Source of the DNA: Fulvimarina manganoxydans
GTDB lineage: Bacteria; Pseudomonadota; Alphaproteobacteria; Rhizobiales; Rhizobiaceae
Length of the DNA stretch: 64,000 nt
Reading direction: 5' to 3'
Assembly (NCBI RefSeq): GCF_900176465.1
Contig: NZ_FWXR01000023.1
Span: 17,402 to 81,401, forward strand
The notes beneath the pieces were generated by a model. That model saw nothing but the letters and a program-made list of their open reading frames with translations, did not search any database and had not been told where the DNA came from. Positions 26,163-34,591 of this stretch are shown here, in pieces; the stretch's first letter is position 1, and each line of letters begins with the position of its first letter. The position numbers were made by a program, and so were the translations under genes.

Positions 26163-26372
26163 CTAGCCGACGATGGATGCGCCTACGTCGATCGCAATCC
26201 AGGCGCTGGTGAACCAGCCGAGCATTCGGATGGGCAGGGCGAAGTAGGAAAAGCGCAGCATCACATTCATGAACTGGCTTGCGCCGCAGGCGAGCGCGGT
26301 GACAAGTCCAAAGACCATGTTCAGGCCGATGAAGGTGCCAAGGCCGGCGATAATCGCAAGAACCATGTCCAT
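26163..26372 (-). CDS. Small membrane protein (island)
   Basis: A 69-residue hydrophobic protein with two membrane helices (about 3-25 and 41-65), the first Gly-rich. GAAGGG and GAGG lie before the ATG. It follows the 60-residue gene by 4 bases and precedes the MmeI-like gene by 115, on the same strand. Two-helix proteins beside restriction genes can be toxins or phage sensors, but nothing here proves a role. Confidence 0.5.
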   Translation of the reverse strand: MDMVLAIIAGLGTFIGLNMVFGLVTALACGASQFMNVMLRFSYFALPIRMLGWFTSAWIAIDVGASIVG

Positions 26373-26376
26373 CGCC

Positions 26377-26559
26377 TCAGCCCTTCCGTGCGCTCAAGCG
26401 GCCTTCGCGGTGGCGAGACCAGCATCCGGTGAGCCGGCCGGCGAAGAAATCGACATCGTTTGCGGATGATCGCTCCGCTCCGAAGCCGACCGAATGCGGC
26501 ACGAGTTCGATCCGTAGGCTCCCGAGGTGGAACAGGAGGGTGACGTAGAAACCGCGCAT
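26377..26559 (-). CDS. Small unknown protein (island)
   Basis: A 60-residue protein with a hydrophobic start (MRGFYVTLLFHLGSL) and a basic tail. A strong AGGAG lies 6 bases before the ATG, the best argument that it is real. It leads the two-gene group with the small membrane protein. No family recognised. Confidence 0.5.
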   Translation of the reverse strand: MRGFYVTLLFHLGSLRIELVPHSVGFGAERSSANDVDFFAGRLTGCWSRHREGRLSARKG

Positions 26560-26653
26560 GGTGTTCTCCTGTGGCTGCGGTTGGGAAGACGTGCGTCATC
26601 GGCCGGCCGCGAGTGAACGTCCGTGGAAGCCGATGGGGAATGATGAGGGACGC

Positions 26654-28027
26654 TTAGGTGCGTTCCGGGGGAGGGAAGCCGAGCGCTTGCCGGAGGGCTC
26701 TGTCAGCAACCTGGAGGCGCGCTCGCTCGCCGCCGTAGTTCGACGCGGTTTTACCCGATGCGTGCCCGAGAAGGATGTCCTGAACGGCGTCCTCAACGTC
26801 TGCGACGCGGAGAAGGTCTTTCATCCGATCACGAAGCGAATGCGTCGTCACCTTGCGATCGGCCGTTACGGCTCGAACGTGTTTGCTGAGTGCCGCTGAG
26901 GCCGCTCCACCCCCACCCTCACGGCAGTAGTCGGGGAACAGGAACGGACCATCGGTCGCTTCGACCGCCTCGCGCATGGCTTCGAGGGCTGGCCCGATGA
27001 GAGGCACCTTGCGCTGAGAGGATTTCGTCGTAATCCTTCTCGCCTCGTGCCATTCAACGTCGAAATGCGGGATGGCGTCTTCGAGATGAACATCGACACG
27101 GCGAAGACCAGAAACCTCGGAGAGTCGGCAGCCGCTGTTCTCTAGAATGATCCATATGCGAGCTAGATCGTCCTTCGCCATCGATAGAACGCGCCTTCGG
27201 ATGGCCTGGACCTCATCTTCCGTGAACGGTCGCTTGACCTTGCGTTCCGGCTCAGCGTTCTCCCGAACGTCAGCCTTCAGTTTCATGAATGGATTGCGGA
27301 GCGTGCCGAGGTCGAACTCTTCAATCGCATGATTGATGACTGCGCGAACCGTATTGAGATAGCGATCCACCGATGAAGGACGCCGACTGTCCAGCATGAC
27401 CGAGCGAACTTCCTTCGCATCGTCTCGGCGGAGGCTGGATAGGGTCCGGGTCAACGGGATGGCTTGAGCGACGAGCTTGAAGACCCGCTCCAATTCGTCC
27501 TTGTTCTTCTTGCTGTCTCGGACCCGCTCCTTCTCGTAGAGCCGCTTCGCATCATCAAGGGTTGGGTCAGGCCGTCTCGCAGTCGCACCACGGTATAGGG
27601 CGCTTAGGAACGCCTCGTCAGCCTGAGAGAGACCGATGGGGTCGCCCTCTTCGTCCCTGTGATAGCCTTTGAGGACCGCATCAGCGATAGCTTCGCGCCC
27701 GCCTTCCTCGTTCGCATCCTCTTCGTCGGGCGTCCATTCGGAGTTGAGCCCAAGCGCGGCAACACGGCGAGCCGCCTCACGCGCCACCTCAAGCGCAGTC
27801 TGATCTTCACGCGATGCAGCCGCAGGCGTCACCCTTGCCGCCTGGGCGAGCTGGCGCTCTACCTCGGCATGAACAGACAGATAGAGCCGGATGGCTTCCG
27901 CTTCCGAGCCGGCCAGCCGAAGCACGATCTCCCGCTTGCCGATCGCAGCACGGAGAGAAGCCGGGACTTTTCGCCGGTAGTACCAGGACGCTTTTCGTTT
28001 CTGGATGTGTCGCACGTCGATTAGCAT
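26654..28027 (-). CDS. Tyrosine-type site-specific integrase
   Basis: A 457-residue phage-type integrase that inserts and removes the island at tRNA-Asn. The C-terminal catalytic domain shows the first Arg in GCRLSEV, Lys in KSSQRKVP, His-x-x-Arg in THSLRDRM, His in LGHASGKT and the Tyr nucleophile in ASNYGG. The N-terminal arm-binding domain begins HIQKRKASWYYRRKVP, and a SAM-like core-binding part lies at about 150-240. The gene starts 88 bases from the attachment core, reading away from the tRNA. It looks intact, so the island may still excise. Confidence 0.93.
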   Translation of the reverse strand: MLIDVRHIQKRKASWYYRRKVPASLRAAIGKREIVLRLAGSEAEAIRLYLSVHAEVERQLAQAARVTPAAASREDQTALEVAREAARRVAALGLNSEWTPDEEDANEEGGREAIADAVLKGYHRDEEGDPIGLSQADEAFLSALYRGATARRPDPTLDDAKRLYEKERVRDSKKNKDELERVFKLVAQAIPLTRTLSSLRRDDAKEVRSVMLDSRRPSSVDRYLNTVRAVINHAIEEFDLGTLRNPFMKLKADVRENAEPERKVKRPFTEDEVQAIRRRVLSMAKDDLARIWIILENSGCRLSEVSGLRRVDVHLEDAIPHFDVEWHEARRITTKSSQRKVPLIGPALEAMREAVEATDGPFLFPDYCREGGGGAASAALSKHVRAVTADRKVTTHSLRDRMKDLLRVADVEDAVQDILLGHASGKTASNYGGERARLQVADRALRQALGFPPPERT

Positions 28028-28051
28028 AGGGTACCTTCGGTGTAACCGGAA

Positions 28052-28061
28052 GTGTACCTCG
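28052..28061. promoter_or_regulatory. Probable integrase arm-type site, right end
   Basis: GTGTACCTCG, identical to 18923-18932 at the other island end, 25 bases before the integrase start and 54 bases from the attachment core. It could also act in control of the integrase promoter. Confidence 0.5.
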
Positions 28062-28114
28062 GGGAACGCTAGATGCCTGGAAACCCAGGATTTTCTGGAC
28101 TTTGAGCGAGAAAA

Positions 28115-28189
28115 TGGCTCCCCGGGCCGGATTCGAACCAGCGACCGATCGATTAACAGTCGAGTGCTCTACCACTGAGCTACCGGGGA
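28115..28189 (-). tRNA. tRNA-Asn (GTT)
   Basis: On the - strand: acceptor TCCCCGG with CCGGGGA, D-arm AGCTCAGTGGTAGAGC, anticodon loop CTGTTAA giving GTT, T-arm with GGTTCGAATCC, discriminator G and an encoded CCA. 75 bases. The last 17 bases form the island attachment core, and the gene remains whole after integration. Confidence 0.96.
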
Positions 28190-28518
28190 ACGCGAAGGGT
28201 GCAGCGCCGAGCGCCGCATCGCGATGACGGCCCTATAGCAAAGGCGCGGGCGACTTGCCAAGCCGTATCGGCGAAAAAATCGATCGGCGCCGCCAAAGCC
28301 TTCGCACAAGGGCCTTTTACGGGGCCATAGCGGACCGATGAGTGTGTCCGAGGCTGAGACTGGGGCCTCGGGGCTGGGTTCAGCCGGAAGCTTCGTCCCG
28401 GTCGCCGCTGAAAACAGGCCGAAGGCGTTCGGCTCGCTCAAGCGTGATCGCGCAAATCCCGCTCCTTCGGTCGCCCCTCCTTTCCGCGACCGCCTGCGGC
28501 TCCCATCTGCCGCAAACG
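28190..28518. other. Upstream region of tRNA-Asn and the next gene
   Basis: 329 bases. A frame starting with ATG at 28338 runs across the second half and has protein-like composition for about 70 codons, one frame off the membrane protein that follows. Either this is non-coding, or the next gene once began here and carries a frameshift. Confidence 0.4.
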
Positions 28519-28845
28519 ATGAAGACGCCCTCACGAACCGACTTGCAACCTGTCGAACCTGGCGCAAGGGAGCGGTCTCATGCGCCCCGACATGGGCCGA
28601 CGATCGAGCTCTTCGGTCGAAAGATGCGCCTGCCGCGCAGCCGACCCTTGCGGATCGCCCTCGGCGTCGCACTCTGCATTGGCGGCATTTTAGGCTTTCT
28701 CCCCGTCCTCGGCTTCTGGATGATCCCGCTCGGGCTCATCGTCTTGTCGGTCGACGTGGCGCCCGTCCGACGGTTCCGGCGCAGACTGGCCGTGCGCTGG
28801 GAAAATCGCCGTCGGCGCTGGAAGGGCGCTCGATCCGACGGCTGA
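28519..28845 (+). CDS. Small membrane protein of unknown function
   Basis: A 108-residue protein with a long hydrophobic region at about 45-75 (IALGVALCIGGILGFLPVLG and on), able to form one long or two short helices, flanked by very basic segments (last 25 residues rich in Arg). The ATG at 28519 is the most sensible start; ribosome site weak. Function unknown. See the upstream entry for a possible frameshifted N-terminus. Confidence 0.6.
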   Translation: MKTPSRTDLQPVEPGARERSHAPRHGPTIELFGRKMRLPRSRPLRIALGVALCIGGILGFLPVLGFWMIPLGLIVLSVDVAPVRRFRRRLAVRWENRRRRWKGARSDG

Positions 28846-28880
28846 GATTCGCCGTGACGGACAGGCCGAGTTCTCCTCCG

Positions 28881-29465
28881 CTATTTTGACACGGCCTCTT
28901 GGCAAAGACCGGTCATGGCATAAAGCGCGGTGAGCGGGATCGGCGTCTCGCAGGTTTCGACGGACAGGCTCTGCGAACACTCGTGCAGGAGCGCGGCAAT
29001 GACGAAGCGGCCCCCTTCGCCCCGGCGCCAGACATCGACCCGCACCTCGGACTGGGAGATAAGGATATATTGGCGAAGGCTCGGCAGGCTTTCATAGTCC
29101 CTGAACTTGCGGGATTGATCGAACCAGGCCGTCGACGACGACAGCACCTCGAAAATGACAGTCGGGCCGGAGGCTTCATGAGCCGATGGATCGAAAGCGC
29201 CGCAATCGATGGTGACATCGGGATAGCGGCAATTGCCCGTCGCAGGGATTGGCACGCGCAGATCGGAGCCGTAGGGACGGCAGCCCCTGCCCTCAAGGCG
29301 CTGCCATAGAAGCGCGAGCAGACGGCTCGCAATCAGCGCATGGGCCTGGCTGCCCCCCGTCATCAGGCGCGGCTCGCCGGCGTCCAATTCGTAGCGCTTC
29401 TCCTGAGCCGCCTCCCATTCGAGGAAGGAGGGCAGGTCCCATACGCTCTTCCTGAGTTCCGGCAT
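28881..29465 (-). CDS. Uma2-family endonuclease-like protein (DUF820)
   Basis: A 194-residue protein of the Uma2 family, which has a PD-(D/E)XK nuclease fold but mostly unknown function. Hallmarks: the early YELDAGEPRLM, GSQAHALIASRLLALLW, CRYPDVTID with the Asp, and TVIFEVLSSSTAWFDQSRKF with the Glu of the site. AGGATGAGC precedes the ATG. It stands alone between opposite-strand genes. Uma2 genes often spread in families in a genome; only one copy is seen here. Confidence 0.85.
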   Translation of the reverse strand: MPELRKSVWDLPSFLEWEAAQEKRYELDAGEPRLMTGGSQAHALIASRLLALLWQRLEGRGCRPYGSDLRVPIPATGNCRYPDVTIDCGAFDPSAHEASGPTVIFEVLSSSTAWFDQSRKFRDYESLPSLRQYILISQSEVRVDVWRRGEGGRFVIAALLHECSQSLSVETCETPIPLTALYAMTGLCQEAVSK

Positions 29466-29653
29466 GGTTCGCTCATCCTGGTTGACGTGCGAGCGATCCT
29501 AGCACAGGCGGCAGGATCGGTGCGCGCCAAGACCTGCGCCTGTTTCGCGTAACCGGAAAGCTCTCTCAGGAAGAGACCAGTCGCCCGTCTTAAAGTTTAC
29601 GCAACCGCAGCTTGATAGATTGTTCGGGCGATCAACCGGCCGGAGGACGCCTC

Positions 29654-30508
29654 TTGAGCGGATTAGGAACTCGCAATCCGAAGCGTCTGGCCGTCCTGAT
29701 CGACGGGGAGAACGTCTCCTCAATCGTTGCCGAAGGCCTCTTTCGGCATATCGCGGGTCTGGGCGAGGCCAGCCTTCGGCGCGTCTATGGCGATTTCGCG
29801 AATGGGCGCCTGAAAGGCTGGGCAGAGGCCCATGCCCGTTTCGCCGTTCAGCCGGTTCAGCAATTCGCGCCCGTCCAGGGCAAGAACACAGCCGACATCG
29901 CACTGGTCGTCGATGCGATGGACCTTCTTTACAGCGCTCGCTTCGATGGCTTCTGTCTCGTCTCATCCGACAGTGATTTCACCCGCCTCGCCCTTCGAAT
30001 TCGAGAAGCCGGGCTCGACGTTTTCGGCTTCGGCCGGCAGACCACCTGCGAAGCCTTTCGCAAGGCCTGTCTCGACTTCGTTCCTCTTGAGAAATTGGCA
30101 GGGGCAAAGCCGCCGGCTGCGAAGAAGACGGAAGCAGGGACCGACAAGCCGAAAGGACAAGCGCCTCTATCCGCAATGACCATCCTCACGCGAACCATGG
30201 CCCAGATGGATGCGAAAGACGGCTGGGTGCATCTCGGCCCCTTTGGCAGCCAGATCAAACAGTTGGCGGCGGATTTCGAACCACGCACCTATGGACATAA
30301 GAAACTCTCGGATCTCTTGCGCGCGACCGGCCATTTCGAATCGAGACAGCATCCGGGCAACGGATTGGAAGTGCGGTTGAAACCGTTGGGCGGAACGCAG
30401 AGACCGCAGTCGAAAGGGGCGGCCAAGGTGAAAAAGCCTAACGCGCCGCAAACGATCGCGATCGGCGAAAGCGCCCTCGGTTGCCGAGCCCTTCGTCCTG
30501 GCCCATAA
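29654..30508 (+). CDS. NYN-domain nuclease with C-terminal OST-HTH domain
   Basis: A 284-residue protein. The NYN (PIN-like) domain covers about 10-160 and shows VLIDGEN (Asp17), KNTADIALVVDAMDLLY and SSDSDFTRLALRIREAG, the acidic residues of the metal site. After a Lys/Ala/Pro linker, residues 175-245 look like an OST-HTH/LOTUS RNA-binding domain (GWVHLGPFGSQIKQLAADF). Such proteins are thought to cut or handle RNA. I start at the TTG at 29654 because GGAGG sits 7 bases before it; no ATG or GTG fits. It ends 49 bases before the nucleoside hydrolase gene. Confidence 0.8.
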   Translation: MSGLGTRNPKRLAVLIDGENVSSIVAEGLFRHIAGLGEASLRRVYGDFANGRLKGWAEAHARFAVQPVQQFAPVQGKNTADIALVVDAMDLLYSARFDGFCLVSSDSDFTRLALRIREAGLDVFGFGRQTTCEAFRKACLDFVPLEKLAGAKPPAAKKTEAGTDKPKGQAPLSAMTILTRTMAQMDAKDGWVHLGPFGSQIKQLAADFEPRTYGHKKLSDLLRATGHFESRQHPGNGLEVRLKPLGGTQRPQSKGAAKVKKPNAPQTIAIGESALGCRALRPGP

Positions 30509-30557
30509 GCCGGCAGTCCAAATTTCCGACGAAACGCTTTTTCAAAAGGGCGCGGCC

Positions 30558-31499
30558 ATGGCGCAGAAAGTCATCTTCGACACCGATCCCGGCCAGGACG
30601 ACGCGGTCGCGATCCTGACCGCGCTCGCTTCGCCCGACGAGATCGAGCTTCTCGGCATCGTCACCGTCGCCGGCAATATCCCGCTCGATCTGACGACCCG
30701 GAACGCTCTGAAGCTGGTCGAATTGGCCGGCCGGCCGGAGGTCCCGGTCTATCCCGGCTGCACAAAGCCCTTCGGCCGCAGCCTCGTCACCGCAGAGCAT
30801 GTTCATGGGGAGAGCGGTCTCGACGGGCCGGACCTGCCCGAACCGGTGACAAAGCCGAAGGAGACCCACGGTGTCGATTTCCTGATCGAGACGGTGCGCG
30901 CCCACGAGCCCGGCGCGATCCGGCTTCTGTGCCTCGGACCGCTCACCAATGTCGCGCTTGCCTTTGCCAAGGCGCCGGATATCGCCAAGCGCCTGAAGGA
31001 CATCGTCCTGATGGGTGGCGGCTATTTCGAGGGCGGCAACATCACGCCGACGGCCGAGTTCAACATCTATGTGGATCCGGAGGCGGCGAGCGCGGTCTTC
31101 CGTTCGGGCGCGGCGATCACCGTACTCCCCCTCGATGTCACCCATTTCATGCGCTCGACCAAGGAGCGGATCGAAGCGTTCCGGGCCCTCGGCAACCGCT
31201 CGGGCGAAGCGGTGGCGGCGATGCTCTCCTTCTCCGAGCGCTTCGATGTGGAGAAATACAATTGGGAAGGCGCGCCCCTTCACGATCCTTGCGTGACCGC
31301 TTTCGTCCTAAAGCCCGAGCTCTTCAAGACCCGCCACGTCAATGTGGAGATCGAAACCGGCTCGCCGCTGACGCGCGGCATGACCGTCGTCGATTATTGG
31401 GGCGTGACGGACCGGGACAAGAACGCTGTCTGGGTGCGCTCGGGCGATAGCGATGGCTTCTTTCAGCTTCTGACGGAGCGGATCGGACGCCTTCCATAG
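30558..31499 (+). CDS. Inosine-uridine preferring nucleoside hydrolase
   Basis: A 313-residue enzyme that splits ribonucleosides into base and ribose. DTDPGQDDA at 8-16 binds the catalytic calcium; LCLGPLTNVALA, VLMGGGYFEGGNITPTAEFN (carrying the Asn near the active site) and HDPCVTAFVL near the C-terminus complete the family pattern. AAAGGG precedes the ATG. No nucleoside transporter is adjacent, although the BMP-family binding protein 16 kb away could supply substrates. Confidence 0.93.
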   Translation: MAQKVIFDTDPGQDDAVAILTALASPDEIELLGIVTVAGNIPLDLTTRNALKLVELAGRPEVPVYPGCTKPFGRSLVTAEHVHGESGLDGPDLPEPVTKPKETHGVDFLIETVRAHEPGAIRLLCLGPLTNVALAFAKAPDIAKRLKDIVLMGGGYFEGGNITPTAEFNIYVDPEAASAVFRSGAAITVLPLDVTHFMRSTKERIEAFRALGNRSGEAVAAMLSFSERFDVEKYNWEGAPLHDPCVTAFVLKPELFKTRHVNVEIETGSPLTRGMTVVDYWGVTDRDKNAVWVRSGDSDGFFQLLTERIGRLP

Positions 31500-31530
31500 G
31501 ATCAGACTGGCCGAATAGTAAATCTAAGAA

Positions 31531-31575
31531 TAGAATCATTCCAAATTGGCAATCTAGAAATAGAACAATTCCAGA
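31531..31575. promoter_or_regulatory. Two Irr-box-like (ICE) sites upstream of the iron operon
   Basis: TAGAATCATTCCAAA (31531-31545) and TAGAACAATTCCAGA (31561-31575) are repeats exactly 30 bases apart, about three helical turns. They resemble the iron control element bound by Irr in rhizobia and relatives (TTTAGAA-type arms around TTC). A TTGACA at 31590 could be the -35 box, placing both sites just upstream of the promoter. Confidence 0.55.
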
Positions 31576-31698
31576 CTTCACGAAGTTGTTTGACAATCAG
31601 GCGCCATCTGCTTAGCCGTCGGTCCGGGCCTTCGCGCCCGTTCGCCCGAACCGTCTTGAAGAGCACCGGGCCTTGTCCCCGGCAGGAGCTTGACCGTC

Positions 31699-32985
31699 AT
31701 GTCCTCGATCCTTCGCGTGGCTGGCAGAGCCGCATCCGTTTCCTTTCTGGCGCTTGCCGCGCCCGCCTTCGCCCAAAGCGACACCCCGAGCCAGGAAGCG
31801 GTTCTCAAAAACTATGCGGACATCGCGCTTGCGACCTATGAAGACGCCCTGACGCGCGCCAAGGCGCTGGAAGAGGCGAACAAGGCGCTGACCGAAAATG
31901 CCAGCGCGGAGACGCTCCAAGCCGCTCGTGACGCCTGGAAGGCCTCCCGCCCGGCCTATCAGCAGAGCGAAGCCTTCCGCTTCGGCAATCCGATCGTCGA
32001 CGATTGGGAAGGCCGGGTGAATGCCTGGCCGCTGGACGAGGGGCTGATCGACTATGTGGATGCCGGCTACGGCACCGAGTCGGATTCCAATCCGCTCTAT
32101 GTGGCCAATGTCATCGCCAATGAGGAAATCACTCTTGGCGGCGAGACGATCGATGTGACGACGATCACGCCCGAGCTGCTGCAGGACAAGCTTCAGGAAG
32201 CCGGCGGGGTCGAGGCGAATGTTGCGACCGGCTATCACGCCATCGAGTTCCTGCTCTGGGGCCAGGATCTGAACGGCACCGAGGCCGGGGCCGGCGATCG
32301 CCCTGCAACGGATTTCGCGACCGGCGAGGCTTGCACCCACGGCCATTGCGACCGGCGCGGCGCCTATTTGAATGCGGCGAGCGAACTCCTCGTCTCCGAT
32401 CTCGAGGAGATGGTGGGCAATTGGCAGGAAGACGGGGCGGCGCGTAAGGCCCTCCTCGACGATCCGACCGCCGGCATCTCGGCGATCCTCACCGGCATGG
32501 GCTCGCTCTCCTATGGCGAACTTGCCGGCGAGCGCATGAAGCTTGGCCTTCTCCTCCATGACCCTGAGGAGGAGCATGATTGCTTCTCCGACAACACCCA
32601 TGTCTCCCATTATTACGACGTCGTCGGCATCGAGAATGTCTATACCGGCAGCTATGAGCGCATCGACGGCTCGACGGTCGAAGGGCCTTCGGTCTCCGAT
32701 CTCGTCGAGGCCAAGGCGCCCGAGGTCGACAAGGAGCTGAAGTCCGACCTTCAGGACACGCTGACCGCCATGCGCGCCGTCTATGACGCGGCCGAAGGCG
32801 GCGAGGCTTATGACCAGCAGATCGGCGAAGGCAATGCGGACGGCAATGCCCGCGTCCAGAAGGCGATCGACGGTCTCATCGCCCAGACCCGGACGATCGA
32901 GCGCGCCGTCGCGGCCCTCGATCTCGGCGACGTGACCATCGAAGGCTCCGACAGCCTCGACAATGTGGACGCGGTCTTCCAGTAA
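31699..32985 (+). CDS. Imelysin-family iron-regulated periplasmic protein
   Basis: A 428-residue imelysin (peptidase M75-like, IrpA type). A signal peptide ends at APAFAQ (about 26). The family motif GxHxxE is intact as GYHAIE at 178-183; the known fold is a helical protein and the motif is thought to bind metal. Conserved CTHGHCDRRG and HDCFSDNTHVSHY are also present. AGGAG lies 10 bases before the ATG; a TTG at 31690 is possible. It leads a four-gene iron operon behind Irr-like sites and ends before a hairpin. Confidence 0.88.
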   Translation: MSSILRVAGRAASVSFLALAAPAFAQSDTPSQEAVLKNYADIALATYEDALTRAKALEEANKALTENASAETLQAARDAWKASRPAYQQSEAFRFGNPIVDDWEGRVNAWPLDEGLIDYVDAGYGTESDSNPLYVANVIANEEITLGGETIDVTTITPELLQDKLQEAGGVEANVATGYHAIEFLLWGQDLNGTEAGAGDRPATDFATGEACTHGHCDRRGAYLNAASELLVSDLEEMVGNWQEDGAARKALLDDPTAGISAILTGMGSLSYGELAGERMKLGLLLHDPEEEHDCFSDNTHVSHYYDVVGIENVYTGSYERIDGSTVEGPSVSDLVEAKAPEVDKELKSDLQDTLTAMRAVYDAAEGGEAYDQQIGEGNADGNARVQKAIDGLIAQTRTIERAVAALDLGDVTIEGSDSLDNVDAVFQ

Positions 32986-33003
32986 GACTTCAATACCGCC
33001 GAG

Positions 33004-33032
33004 ATGGCGGCCTCCGCAGAGGCCGCCATTTT
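33004..33032 (+). terminator. Hairpin between the first imelysin and the di-heme gene
   Basis: A perfect 11-bp stem (ATGGCGGCCTC / GAGGCCGCCAT) with CGCA loop, followed by TTTT. It could end some transcripts after the first gene so that the imelysin is made in excess over the downstream genes. Confidence 0.6.
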
Positions 33033-33061
33033 GGGATTTCTCCTATCGACGCCTGTTCGCC

Positions 33062-34591
33062 ATGCCCGCAGCCCGCCCGCTCCTCTTTGCCGTCGTCAGT
33101 GTCGCAGGCCTCCTCTGCGCGCCTGTCGCGGCGGTCCTCGGCGGCCAATCCCATGTGCGAAGCGACCTGACGGAGAAGGATCTGAAGCGCGTTCGCGCCG
33201 TCACGGAACCGGCGACCGACTTCTCCAAGCCCGAATCCTTCGAGGCGATGCCGGCGGGCGCGGCGACCTCCACCAAGCTCGTCAATCGCGACACCTTCTC
33301 GCAAATCTCCGCCAATCAGAGCTTTGCGGCCGAAGACCGGTTCAAGCTCGGCAATGCCCTGTTCCGCAAATTCTGGGTCTCCTCGCCCTCCTCGACCCAT
33401 GCCTCGGACGGGCTTGGACCGCTTTACAATGCCCGCGCCTGCCAGAGCTGCCATTTGAAGGATGGGCGCGGCCGCCCGCCGGCGCCAGGCGAGACGGCGG
33501 TCTCGATGTTCCTGCGCCTCTCGGTACCCCCGAAGACGGACGAAGAGCGCGAAAGGCTCGCCTCGAAAACCTTCACCCGCATCCCCGAGCCGACCTATGG
33601 GGGACAGCTACAGAATTTCGCCGTTCCAGGTATCAAGCCCGAAGGGCGGATGACCATCCGCTATGACGACATGCCGGTGACGCTCAGTGACGGAGAGGTG
33701 GTCACGCTGCGAAAGCCGACCTATGGCGTCGCCGATCTCGCATACGGCCCGATGGCGGACGATGTCATGCTCTCGCCGCGTGTTGCCAATCCGATGATCG
33801 GCCTCGGCCTATTGGAGGCGATCGAGGAGGCCGACATCCGCGCTCTCGCCGATCCGATGGACAAGGATGGCGACGGCATTTCCGGCAAGGTGTCCGAGGT
33901 CCGCGATCCCGAGACGGGCGCTCTGACGATCGGCCGCTTCGGCTGGAAGGCGACGACCCCCTCGATCAAGGTTCAATCGGCGGAAGCCTTTTCCGGCGAT
34001 ATCGGCATTTCGACGCCGCTCGTCACCGATGCCTTCGGCGAGTGCTCGATTGCCCAGACCCTGTGCCGCGAGGCGCCTTCCGGCGTCCAGACCCGGCTCG
34101 GCGAAGTGGAAGCCCCGGGGCCCATCCTCGATCTCGTGACCTTCTATTCGCAGAACCTCGCCGTCCCGGCGCGCCGCGACGTGGGCGATAAGACGGTGCT
34201 GCGCGGCAAACAGATGTTTTACGAGGCCGGCTGCACCGCCTGTCATCGCCCAAAATTCGTCACCTCTCGAAAGGCCGCTGACGAAGCGCTGCGCTTCCAA
34301 TTGATCTGGCCCTATTCGGACATGCTGCTTCACGATATGGGCGAAGGCCTTGCCGATCACCGCCCGGTGGGCGATGCCTCAGGCCGGGAATGGCGCACGC
34401 AACCGCTCTGGGGCATTGGACTGACCGAGACCGTCAACGGCAACAGCTTCTATCTCCATGACGGGCGCGCCCGAACGCTTGAAGAGGCGATCCTTTGGCA
34501 TGGCGGGGAGGCAACCGCCGCCAGGGAGGCCTATTCTGCGATGGACAAACGCGATCGCGATGCGCTGATCGCCTTTCTGGAGTCCCTATGA
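33062..34591 (+). CDS. Di-heme thiol oxidoreductase-like cytochrome
   Basis: A 509-residue exported c-type cytochrome. After an N-terminal signal helix come two CxxCH heme sites: CQSCH at 127-131 and CTACH at about 391-395. The family (DUF1111, di-heme oxidoreductase) is often found beside imelysins in iron loci; electron transfer linked to iron oxidation state is a reasonable inference. The frame runs further upstream, but ATG 33062 gives the proper signal sequence. Its stop overlaps the next ATG (ATGA). Confidence 0.88.
   Translation: MPAARPLLFAVVSVAGLLCAPVAAVLGGQSHVRSDLTEKDLKRVRAVTEPATDFSKPESFEAMPAGAATSTKLVNRDTFSQISANQSFAAEDRFKLGNALFRKFWVSSPSSTHASDGLGPLYNARACQSCHLKDGRGRPPAPGETAVSMFLRLSVPPKTDEERERLASKTFTRIPEPTYGGQLQNFAVPGIKPEGRMTIRYDDMPVTLSDGEVVTLRKPTYGVADLAYGPMADDVMLSPRVANPMIGLGLLEAIEEADIRALADPMDKDGDGISGKVSEVRDPETGALTIGRFGWKATTPSIKVQSAEAFSGDIGISTPLVTDAFGECSIAQTLCREAPSGVQTRLGEVEAPGPILDLVTFYSQNLAVPARRDVGDKTVLRGKQMFYEAGCTACHRPKFVTSRKAADEALRFQLIWPYSDMLLHDMGEGLADHRPVGDASGREWRTQPLWGIGLTETVNGNSFYLHDGRARTLEEAILWHGGEATAAREAYSAMDKRDRDALIAFLESL

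Larger units (their letters stand above)
18789..28131. mobile_element. Genomic island integrated in tRNA-Asn
   Basis: The 17 bases TGGCTCCCCGGGCCGGA occur at both ends: at 28115-28131 as the 3' end of intact tRNA-Asn (including CCA) and at 18789-18805 as a lone fragment. A tyrosine integrase gene lies just inside the tRNA end. This is the standard signature of tRNA-targeted integration, giving a 9.3 kb island. Contents: broken RNase HI, ParB-like, ParA-like, serine recombinase, restriction remnants, a frameshifted MmeI-like enzyme, two tiny genes and the integrase. No conjugation, replication or phage structural gene is seen, so it would need help to move between cells. Confidence 0.9.
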
